Assembly (NCBI GenBank): GCA_040756475.1
Contig: JBFLZB010000027.1
Span: forward strand, 1-33,999
Direction of reading: 5' to 3'
Length of the DNA: 33,999 nt
Source: Thermodesulfobacteriota bacterium
GTDB lineage: Bacteria > Desulfobacterota > Deferrisomatia > Deferrisomatales > JACRMM01
Numbering within the stretch: the first letter of the stretch is position 1; every line of letters starts with the position of its first letter. Shown piece by piece: positions 9,433-15,924 of the stretch. The notes under the pieces are model-generated. The model worked only from the letters and a program-made list of their open reading frames with translations, did not search any database and was not told where the DNA came from. Both the position numbers and the translations under genes were made by a program.

Positions 9433-9975
9433 ATGCCCTACGACTACATCGACGCTACGGAGCGGGCCAGGAAGATCAAGGTGGTGGTGCTCGACGTACA
9501 CGGGGTACTCACGAGCGGGATGGTCCTCTTCAACGAGGAGGGGGTGAAGTTCCAGGCCTTTCACCACGACGACGGGTTCGGCGCCAACGCCCTGATGATG
9601 ATGGGCATCGAGGTGGCCCTCATGACCCGGAAGTCCAAGAGCGTGCTCGCCCGGGCCGAGGAGATCGGGATCAAGCGCGTGTACATGGCGAAGGACAAGT
9701 GGGCCAAGATGCAGGAGCTCATCGCCGAGATGCAGATCGGGCTGGACGAGGTCTGCTACGTGGGCGACGAGATCATCGACCTCGGGGCCATGCGCCGGGT
9801 GGGGTTCGCCGTCTCCCCCGCCAACGGGTGTCCCGAGGTCCTGGAGGTCTCCCACTTCGTGACCCGGCGGGCCGGGGGCGAAGGGATGCTCCGGGAACTC
9901 GGGGAGTTCATCCTGAGAGCCCAGGGCAAGTGGCAACCCCTGGTGGACAAGGTCTCGAACATGGGGTGGGGGTAG
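9433..9975 (+). CDS. ppcD: Phenylphosphate carboxylase delta subunit (HAD superfamily, KdsC-like)
   Basis: A 180-aa HAD protein of the KdsC type without a cap domain. The ATG at 9433 is chosen over one at 9427 because AGGAG (9421-9425) is 7 nt from the former and only 1 nt from the latter. Motif I reads L-D-V-H-G-V-L-T (Asp21, His23), then MTRKSKSVLARAEEIGI, then motif IV YVGDEIIDLGAMRRVGFAVS and PANGCPEVLEV. Known KdsC phosphatases have D-x-D in motif I; here the second Asp (general acid/base) is His, and GDD is GDE. In T. aromatica the 18-kDa subunit is what lets the core enzyme use phenylphosphate rather than only exchange CO2. Its position between ppcB and ppcA supports the assignment. 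The alternative, a stray KdsC, is unlikely without other Kdo genes nearby. Confidence 0.82.
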   Translation: MPYDYIDATERARKIKVVVLDVHGVLTSGMVLFNEEGVKFQAFHHDDGFGANALMMMGIEVALMTRKSKSVLARAEEIGIKRVYMAKDKWAKMQELIAEMQIGLDEVCYVGDEIIDLGAMRRVGFAVSPANGCPEVLEVSHFVTRRAGGEGMLRELGEFILRAQGKWQPLVDKVSNMGWG

Positions 9976-10000
9976 GCCGGCGGAGCCGGCCGCCGGCCAG

Positions 10001-10086
10001 CTCGGCGGCTCGGCGGCGCAACCCCCTTTTGGAACTCACCTTCACTTCGCAGCCAAGCCGCCCGGCGGCCTCGCTGCCCAGCAGGG
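10001..10086. repeat. Degenerate octamer repeats (ppcD-ppcA gap)
   Basis: Two exact CTCGGCGG units (10001-10016) are followed, after a non-repetitive 30 nt, by units in 8-nt register: TCGCAGCC, AAGCCGCC, CGGCGGCC, TCGCTGCC, CAGCAGGG (10047-10086). The second set approximates the inverted complement of the first. The array ends 9 nt before the ppcA start codon and includes its GGAG. A related period-8 array lies at 28066-28105. Confidence 0.5.
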
Positions 10087-10095
10087 AGCGGACTC

Positions 10096-11544
10096 ATGGC
10101 GCACAAGTACTACAAGGACAATCGGGAGTTCATCCAGGCCCTGGACGCCTCCGGCGACCTGGTCACGGTCGAGCAGGAGGTGGACTGGGACATGGAGATG
10201 GGCGCCATCGTGCGCCGGGTGTGCGAGAAACAGGGACCCTCGCCCTACTTCAAGAAGATCAAGGAGTACCCAGGGTTCGAGGCCTTCGGCGCGCCCCTGG
10301 CCACCTACCGTAAGCTCGCCATCTCGCTGGGCCTGCCGCCGGAAACCCCGATCCCCCAGATCGCCCAGGTCTATCTGGAGCGCACCGACAAGGGCACGCC
10401 CCACAAGCCCAGGGTGGTGGATCGGAGCAAGGCCCCCTGCAAGGAGAACGTGATCACCGGCGACGCGGTGAACCTCTTCGATCTGCCGGCCCCCATGGTG
10501 CACGCCGGCGACGGCGGCCGCTACCTCTCCACCTGGCACATGATCGTGGCCGAGGACCCGGACACCCGGGCCATCAACTGGGGCATGTACCGCCAGATGG
10601 TGTTCGACGAAAAGACCATGGTGGGGCCGGTGCTGCCCTTCTCGGACATGGGCAAGATGTTCTGGAACAAGGCCGTGCCGAGGAACCAGCCCATGCCGTT
10701 TGCCACCGTGATCGGCATGGACCCCCTGGCCGGCATCGCCGCCTGCGCCCCGGCCCAGATCCCCGAGGACGAGTTCTGCGGCATGCTCATGGGCGAGGGC
10801 GTGGAGATGGTGAAGTGCGAGCTCTCCGACCTGATGGTGCCGGCCCACGCCGAGATCATCATCGAGGGCGACATCCTCCCGAACATCGCCCTCGAGGAGG
10901 CCCCCTTCGGCGAGTACACGGGCTACCGCACCTCGCCCCGGGACCCGCGCACGGTGTACCGCTGCCGGGCCATCACCTACCGGAACAACCCGATCATGCC
11001 GATCTCCTGCATGGGCGTTCCGACGGACGAGGGGCAGCTCCTGCGCTCCTTCTCCCTGGGGCTCGAGATGGACAAGCTGCTGCGCAGCCAGGGCATCCCG
11101 ATCACGGGCGTGTTCATGTGGCCCGAGTCCACCCACCACCTGGTGGTCGTCGGCACCCGCCACGCTTACGCGGGCATCGCCAGCCAGATCGCCCAGCTCA
11201 TCTTCGGCAGCAAGCTCGGGCCGTGGTTCCACATGGCCGTGGTCGTGGACGAGGAGACCGACATCTACGACAAGGACAAGGTCATCCACGCCCTGACGAC
11301 CAAGTGCCACCCCGTCGACGGCATCCACGTGTACAAGAACTCGGCGGGCACGCCGCTGTACCCCTTCGCCCCCATCGCCGAGCGGAAGATCGGGAAGGGC
11401 TCCAAGGTGCTCTTCGACTGTCTCACGCCGCTCGACTGGAAGAAGTCCGACATCCCGATCCTGGTGTCCTTCGACAAGGTCTACCCGGACGAAGTCAAGA
11501 AGAAGGTGCTCGACAACTGGACGAGCTACGGGTTCAAGGATTGA
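10096..11544 (+). CDS. ppcA: Phenylphosphate carboxylase alpha-type subunit (UbiD family)
   Basis: A 482-aa UbiD-family protein with ATG at 10096 and GGAG 8 nt upstream. Active-site motifs: N-W-G-M-Y-R (161-166) and E-A-P-F-G-E (268-273) followed by YTGYRTSPRD. The C-terminal part includes WPESTHHLVVVG, LIFGSKLGPWFHM and LDNWTSYGFK. Together with PpcB, PpcC and prenyl-FMN it should form the core that exchanges CO2 with the carboxyl group of 4-hydroxybenzoate; with PpcD it carboxylates phenylphosphate. The length is close to T. aromatica PpcA (about 485 aa) and the remembered sequence is strongly similar, so alpha is preferred, without an alignment. The histidine common in other UbiD metal sites near residue 184 is not seen, a trait shared with PpcB. 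Confidence 0.85.
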   Translation: MAHKYYKDNREFIQALDASGDLVTVEQEVDWDMEMGAIVRRVCEKQGPSPYFKKIKEYPGFEAFGAPLATYRKLAISLGLPPETPIPQIAQVYLERTDKGTPHKPRVVDRSKAPCKENVITGDAVNLFDLPAPMVHAGDGGRYLSTWHMIVAEDPDTRAINWGMYRQMVFDEKTMVGPVLPFSDMGKMFWNKAVPRNQPMPFATVIGMDPLAGIAACAPAQIPEDEFCGMLMGEGVEMVKCELSDLMVPAHAEIIIEGDILPNIALEEAPFGEYTGYRTSPRDPRTVYRCRAITYRNNPIMPISCMGVPTDEGQLLRSFSLGLEMDKLLRSQGIPITGVFMWPESTHHLVVVGTRHAYAGIASQIAQLIFGSKLGPWFHMAVVVDEETDIYDKDKVIHALTTKCHPVDGIHVYKNSAGTPLYPFAPIAERKIGKGSKVLFDCLTPLDWKKSDIPILVSFDKVYPDEVKKKVLDNWTSYGFKD

Positions 11545-11553
11545 GGACCGCAA

Positions 11554-11598
11554 GACCGGTCCGACCCGTCTGACAGGTCCGACCGGCCCGACACGAAA
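11554..11598. repeat. Degenerate nonamer tandem array
   Basis: Five units in exact 9-nt register: GACCGGTCC, GACCCGTCT, GACAGGTCC, GACCGGCCC, GACACGAAA. The array begins 10 nt after the ppcA stop codon and ends just before the Shine-Dalgarno of ppcC. Individual units such as GGACCGGTCC are themselves palindromic, so the transcript could fold. Confidence 0.65.
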
Positions 11599-11613
11599 CT
11601 CGAGGAGCAGACG

Positions 11614-11871
11614 ATGCAAGAATACGATACCTTCATCCTCACCGACCTGAACGAGGCCGTGTTCGACGTGGAGCTGGACATGACCATCCGGGACCTGACG
11701 CCGGGGCGGGCCAAATACTGCTGCAAGTGCGTGCGGGCCAAGATGTCCGACAACCCCGACAAGTACCCCGACCGCCTCTGGCCCCGGCTCGGCCGCGGCC
11801 AGTGGGTCGGGAAGCCGTGGTCGATCCAGGTGGTCTCCTTCGTGAACAAGATCCCGGAGGCCTGGCGGTAG
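11614..11871 (+). CDS. ppcC: Phenylphosphate carboxylase gamma subunit
   Basis: An 85-aa protein matching the small Ppc gamma family in size, position and remembered sequence (YDTFILTDLNEAVFDVELDM, then IRDLTPGRAKY, KMSDNPDKYPD, and GKPWSIQVVSF). The ATG at 11614 has AGGAG about 8 nt upstream. In T. aromatica the 10-kDa subunit is needed with alpha and beta for CO2 exchange; it has no known catalytic motif. A Cys cluster C36-C37-x-C39 stands out and could bind metal, but I do not know whether it is conserved. The stop overlaps the GTG of the next gene (TAGTG). Confidence 0.82.
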   Translation: MQEYDTFILTDLNEAVFDVELDMTIRDLTPGRAKYCCKCVRAKMSDNPDKYPDRLWPRLGRGQWVGKPWSIQVVSFVNKIPEAWR

Positions 11872-13238
11872 TGGCCTTCGGGGACCTGCGCGAGACCGTG
11901 GACACCCTGAGGGAGAGGGGTCGGCTCCTGGAGATCTCCGTACCCCTCTCCCCGGTCCACGAGGCCGCCGCCGTGCTGGCCGTGGCGGGGCAGCGGGGGG
12001 AGGGGGCCGTCCACCTCTCCCGGGTGGGTGCCCACCCGGTCCCGGTGGTGGGGAATTTGTTCTACGGGCGGGAGCTCCTCGCCTGGGCCATGGACGTGGA
12101 AGAGCCGGACCTGCCGGGGGAGCTCGCCCGGCGCCTCGCCCGGCACGTCCCGCCCCGGGTCGTGAAGGCGGGGGCCGGGGCTCCGGTCCTGGAGTGTGCG
12201 GAGCCCGACGACCGGCCGCTGGAAGACATCTTCCCCCTCCTCACCCACTGCCGGGAGGATTCGGCTCCCTACGTGACCACCGGGATGGTCTCCGCCCTGG
12301 ACCCGGAGAGCGGCACGGTGGCCCGGGGCATCCACCGGATGGAGCTGCGGGGCCCCCGGGACCTGGGCGTGGCCCTGGTCAACCCTCCCCTCTCCGACCT
12401 CTACGCCCGCGCCAAGGCCCGGGGCGAGCCCCTGCCCGCCGCCGTGGTCATCGGCGTCGACCCCCTGACCTTCGCCTCCTTTGCGCTGCGGGGGGCGGCA
12501 GGCGTGGACAAGCTCGCGGTGGCCGGGGGCCTGCGGGGCCGACCGGTGGACGTGGTGGCCGCCCCCTTCACGGGCATACCCGTGCCGGCTCGGGCCGAGT
12601 TTCTCCTGGAGGGCGAGGTGGATCCCTCGGAGGAACGCCCCGACGGACCCCTGGGAGAAGTGGGTGGATACTCCCTGGTCTTCCCCGGCACCCCGACCTT
12701 CCGGGTGCGCAGGATCACCCACCGGGCGGCGCCCCTCTACCACGCCCTCCACCCCACCGGGCCCGAGGGGGATCTGCTGCTGGCGGTCGTCTCCGAGGCC
12801 AACACCGCCCCCCGGGTGCGCAGCCTCTTCCCCTTCCTCCGGGAGCTCCACTTCGTGCCCGGCACCTGCGGGCTCTGCGTCGTCGCGCGGCTGGACCCGG
12901 CACCCCGGGAGCAGATCCGGGGCCTTCTCCTCCAGCTCCTCACCCTCGGGGTGGTCAAGAAGGCCGTGGCGGTGGCCGCCGACGTGGACCCCTCCGATCC
13001 GGGCCGGGTGGAGTGGTCGGTAGCCACCCGATGCCAGCCCGACCGGGACTGCCTCATCCTGAGCGATCTCAAGGCGCTGCCCATCGACCCTTCTTGCCCC
13101 GCGCCCTTCCGGACGTCCAAACTGGCGGTCGACGCCACCGGGTACGAGCGCGCCGGGGGTCGGCGCCCCGCCGAGATCGAGCCCCGGGCCCTGGAAAAGG
13201 CCCAAGACCTTTTCGCCGGGAGACACGCCCATGGCTAG
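11871..13238 (+). CDS. UbiD-family decarboxylase paralogue (third UbiD of the operon)
   Basis: A 455-aa UbiD-fold protein. The GTG at 11871 is preferred: it overlaps the ppcC stop by one base, has GGAGG 10 nt before it, and gives the family N-terminus FGDLRETVDTLRERGRLLEI; the open frame extends further upstream only inside ppcC. D-G-P-L-G-E (258-263) keeps the acidic pair, but the N-x-G-x-Y-R motif is A-R-G-I-H-R (151-156), so the metal-binding Asn is lost and only the Arg remains. The phenol cluster of T. aromatica likewise carries an additional UbiD-like ORF (orf7) followed by a UbiX-like ORF. It may be an accessory or a decarboxylase of another aromatic acid; the function is not known to me. 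Confidence 0.75.
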   Translation: MAFGDLRETVDTLRERGRLLEISVPLSPVHEAAAVLAVAGQRGEGAVHLSRVGAHPVPVVGNLFYGRELLAWAMDVEEPDLPGELARRLARHVPPRVVKAGAGAPVLECAEPDDRPLEDIFPLLTHCREDSAPYVTTGMVSALDPESGTVARGIHRMELRGPRDLGVALVNPPLSDLYARAKARGEPLPAAVVIGVDPLTFASFALRGAAGVDKLAVAGGLRGRPVDVVAAPFTGIPVPARAEFLLEGEVDPSEERPDGPLGEVGGYSLVFPGTPTFRVRRITHRAAPLYHALHPTGPEGDLLLAVVSEANTAPRVRSLFPFLRELHFVPGTCGLCVVARLDPAPREQIRGLLLQLLTLGVVKKAVAVAADVDPSDPGRVEWSVATRCQPDRDCLILSDLKALPIDPSCPAPFRTSKLAVDATGYERAGGRRPAEIEPRALEKAQDLFAGRHAHG

Positions 13239-13821
13239 AAAGCGCATCGTCGTCGGGATCTCGGGGGCAACCGGCCCCCAGTACGGCATCCGGCTCCTCC
13301 AGGTGCTCGCGGAACTCGGCGTGGAGACCCACCTCGTGCTCTCCCACGCCAGCCGCCGCAACATCGCCCTGGAGAGCGACTGGAAGGCCGAGGACGTGGA
13401 GCGCCTGGCCGCCCGCTCCTACGACGTGGACGACGTGGGGGCGGCCATCGCCAGCGGCTCGTTCCTCACCGACGGGATGGTGGTGGCCCCCTGCTCGGTG
13501 AAGACCGCGTCGGCCATCGCCAACTCCTACAACGAGAACCTCCTCATCCGCGCCGCCGACGTGACCATCAAGGAGCGCCGGGACCTCGTCCTGCTCTTCC
13601 GGGAGACGCCGCTGCACAAGGGGCACCTGGACCTGCTGCGGCGCTGCGCGGACCTGGGGGCGGTGATCCTTCCCCCCATGGTGGCCTTCTACCACCGCCC
13701 CCGCACCGTGGAGGAGATCGTGGACCAGACCGTGGGGAAGGTCCTCGACGCCCTGCGCATCGAGCACCAGCTCTTCCGCCGGTGGAAAGGCGCAGGCGAG
13801 CTGGCAGTGGTGGGGGGGTAA
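13231..13821 (+). CDS. ubiX: UbiX-family flavin prenyltransferase
   Basis: A 196-aa UbiX/Pad1 flavoprotein. It joins a dimethylallyl group to reduced FMN, giving prenyl-FMN, the cofactor required by UbiD enzymes, so it should serve the three UbiD proteins upstream. Motifs: an N-terminal FMN-phosphate loop GISGATGPQYGIRLL, the central VVAPCSVKTASAIANSYNEN, LLIRAADVTIKERRDLVLLF, and RETPLHKGHL. The length is standard. The ATG at 13231 overlaps the third UbiD gene by 8 nt, showing tight coupling. A heptamer repeat array begins 7 nt after the stop. Confidence 0.93.
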   Translation: MARKRIVVGISGATGPQYGIRLLQVLAELGVETHLVLSHASRRNIALESDWKAEDVERLAARSYDVDDVGAAIASGSFLTDGMVVAPCSVKTASAIANSYNENLLIRAADVTIKERRDLVLLFRETPLHKGHLDLLRRCADLGAVILPPMVAFYHRPRTVEEIVDQTVGKVLDALRIEHQLFRRWKGAGELAVVGG

Positions 13822-13827
13822 GGGAGG

Positions 13828-13940
13828 GTGCCAAGTGCCACGTTCCACGTGCCAGGTTCCAGGCGCCGAGTTCCGACTGCCGAGTTGACGGGTAACGCGC
13901 ATCTCGACGCGGCACGTGGCACCCGGCACCCGGCAGCCGG
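13828..13940. repeat. Degenerate heptamer tandem array with inverted second half
   Basis: From 13828 the units step by exactly 7 nt: GTGCCAA, GTGCCAC, GTTCCAC, GTGCCAG, GTTCCAG, GCGCCGA, GTTCCGA, CTGCCGA, GTTGACG. After about 20 non-repetitive nt the inverted orientation appears: GGCACGT, GGCACCC, GGCACCC, GGCAGCC (13911-13938). The array ends at the ATG of the next gene (13941). The two halves are imperfectly complementary. A related array lies at 17117-17165. Confidence 0.8.
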
Positions 13941-14489
13941 ATGATCTACCTGGGCCGGCGTGCCTCCCGGGAAGGCTGGGTGAGCTTCGAGAGCGATCCC
14001 GGGCTGCGTGAGACCAAGGCGCGGCTCCAGGGGGACTGCCTGCCCTGCCTCACGGCACTCTTGGAGCAGTTGCGCAGCGGCGCCGACCGGATCGCGCTGG
14101 GCCCCGCGTGGGAGTGCTGGAAGGTGGTCGCGCTCCTCCCGGGCGAGGACGAGGCGCTGGAGCTCCTGCACGGGTTCGGCGACGCCCACCCCCGGGAGCC
14201 GGTACGCGGCAAGCTCGGCCGGGGAGGGGCGGACCGCCCGGAGTGGGCCCTGATCTTCCACACCCGGACCCAGGAGAACCGGGACCGCCTCCTGGCCCTG
14301 CTCCGGGAGGTCGCGGCCCGCCGCACGCCCGTCCCCACCATTTTCTGCTCCCGGGCCTGCGGCCGCCCCTACCAGGACCTCCTGGGACCGTGGGAGGAGT
14401 GGGAGCCGGTCACCCCGGTGCGGCACCCCGAGCGGGTGGCACGCGTCACGGCGGCCCTGCGGGAGAGCCTCTACGGGTCCTCGCGATGA
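13941..14489 (+). CDS. Hypothetical protein with paired cysteines, downstream of ubiX
   Basis: I do not recognise this 182-aa protein. It is soluble, with no signal peptide or membrane segment. It has C33-x-x-C36 (GDCLPCLTALLEQLRSGAD), a single C59 and C136-x-x-x-C140 (IFCSRACGRPY), a pattern that could bind metal or form a redox pair, plus a central WALIFHTRTQENRDRLLALL. Codon use matches the neighbours and it continues in the orientation of the ppc-ubiX operon after a 119-nt gap filled by a heptamer array. No Shine-Dalgarno is seen because the array runs to the ATG, so the start is uncertain. An accessory role in aromatic carboxylation is possible by position only. Confidence 0.6.
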   Translation: MIYLGRRASREGWVSFESDPGLRETKARLQGDCLPCLTALLEQLRSGADRIALGPAWECWKVVALLPGEDEALELLHGFGDAHPREPVRGKLGRGGADRPEWALIFHTRTQENRDRLLALLREVAARRTPVPTIFCSRACGRPYQDLLGPWEEWEPVTPVRHPERVARVTAALRESLYGSSR

Positions 14490-14527
14490 ACGCCTCCCCC
14501 GTGCCACGACGCAGCAGCGGCATGCCC

Positions 14528-15724
14528 TCAGGGTTCCCCGCCGCCCCACCCGGGCAGGCGCACTGTGGCGCACACCCCACCACCCGGGCGGTTTGCGAGG
14601 GAGATCTCTCCCCCCCATTCCCCCAGGATCCGCCGACACACCAGGAGGCCGAGGCCGCCACCCTTCTCCTTGGTGGTGAAGAACGGCTCGAAGAATCGCT
14701 CGGGGTCCAGGCTTCCGAGGCCGGACCCCTCGTCCTCCACCCGCACCTCGGCCCACGCTCGCCGGAGCACGGCGGGCCGGGGGGCGAGGAGGGAATCCCC
14801 CCCCACGAGGGTCTCCCGTTCCAGGCGCCGCCCCGAGATCCGCACCGTTCCGCCCTCCCCCATGGCCTCCACGGCATTGAGGAGCAGGTTCAGGAGCACC
14901 TGCTTCATCTCGCCCGGATCGGCCTCCACCAGGGGGGTTTCCGGCTCCCACCCCACCTGCCAGGCGATCCCCTGCCGTTTCATGCGGTACGCGACCAGGG
15001 CAAGGGTCTCCCGGACCAGGTCTCCCAAGTTGAGGGGGGTGGGCCGCGGCAGGGTTCGGGAAGACCGGGCATAGTCGAGAAACTGCCCCACGATCTCGCG
15101 GCATCGCTGGGCCTCGGCGTAGATGCGCTCGCGGAGCTCGCCGCCGGGGTCCCGGCCCCCCTCCTCCACGAGCAGGCGGGCAAAGCCCAGAATCACCCCC
15201 ACGGGGTTTCCGATCTCGTGCACGAGCGAGCTCGCCAGCTCTCCCAGGCTCGCCATGCGCTCGTGGGCCACGAGCTTTCGCTGGAGGCTCTCTTGCAGGG
15301 AGACCTCGGAAAACAGGCCCAGCTGGCCCGTGGGTCGCCCCGCCCGGTCGCCCACCCACCGGGTGCGCAGGCGAAGCACGAGCGGGCTGCCGTCCGCCCG
15401 CGTGCCGCGGCACGTGCGCTCCGTCCAGATACTTCCCGAGGACGCCGGGGCCCCGCGATCCTCTCGGCCGTCGCACCCCAGGGCCTGGAAGTAGCTCTCC
15501 CCCAGCACCTCCCCCGCCCCGCGGCCGGTAATCACCTCGGCGGCGGGGTTGAATGCGCGTACGTCCCCCTCGGGACCCACCAGGAAGGCGCCCTCGCGCA
15601 TGCCCGTCAGGAGCGCGGCGGCCAGGTCGCCCTGCGGCCCTGCGGTCTGCGCCAAACTACCGTTTGGTCTGCACCGGGCGCGCGTGTTATCGTCGCCGCA
15701 GCCAGAGCGTCGCCGCCTCCCCAT
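14528..15724 (-). CDS. PAS-domain sensor histidine kinase (NtrB-like)
   Basis: A 398-aa soluble histidine kinase. Start ATG at 15724 has AAAGGAG 4 nt upstream. Order: a short variable N-terminus; one PAS domain at about residues 33-145 (GMREGAFLVGPEGDVRAFNP); a HisKA dimerisation helix with H169 in LASSLVHEIGNPVG; and a HATPase domain with N-box NLLLNAVEAMG, DEGSGL and FFEPFFTTKEKGGGLGL. No membrane segments are seen, so a cytoplasmic signal is expected. The nearest response regulator is the sigma-54 activator at 17168, on the opposite strand beyond the GHMP gene; pairing them is plausible but unproven. Stop-to-stop distance to the hypothetical gene on its left is only 38 nt (convergent). Confidence 0.9.
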   Translation of the reverse strand: MGRRRRSGCGDDNTRARCRPNGSLAQTAGPQGDLAAALLTGMREGAFLVGPEGDVRAFNPAAEVITGRGAGEVLGESYFQALGCDGREDRGAPASSGSIWTERTCRGTRADGSPLVLRLRTRWVGDRAGRPTGQLGLFSEVSLQESLQRKLVAHERMASLGELASSLVHEIGNPVGVILGFARLLVEEGGRDPGGELRERIYAEAQRCREIVGQFLDYARSSRTLPRPTPLNLGDLVRETLALVAYRMKRQGIAWQVGWEPETPLVEADPGEMKQVLLNLLLNAVEAMGEGGTVRISGRRLERETLVGGDSLLAPRPAVLRRAWAEVRVEDEGSGLGSLDPERFFEPFFTTKEKGGGLGLLVCRRILGEWGGEISLANRPGGGVCATVRLPGWGGGEP

Positions 15725-15924
15725 GGGACTCCTTTCACCCAGCGCCTGTGTGCGCGCGCCCCCGGCGGTCCGATCCGGGCGCGCCGTCTCTCGGCGACCC
15801 CGCCCGCCGTGCTGGGCCGCAGGATCGAGACTCTAGGACAGGCGGCGCCCGAGGTCCAGGGGCTCCGACTCTCCGTCGGGGCGTCCCAGAGGGTCGTGCC
15901 GCCCCGGCGCAGGAGGCAGGTGGC

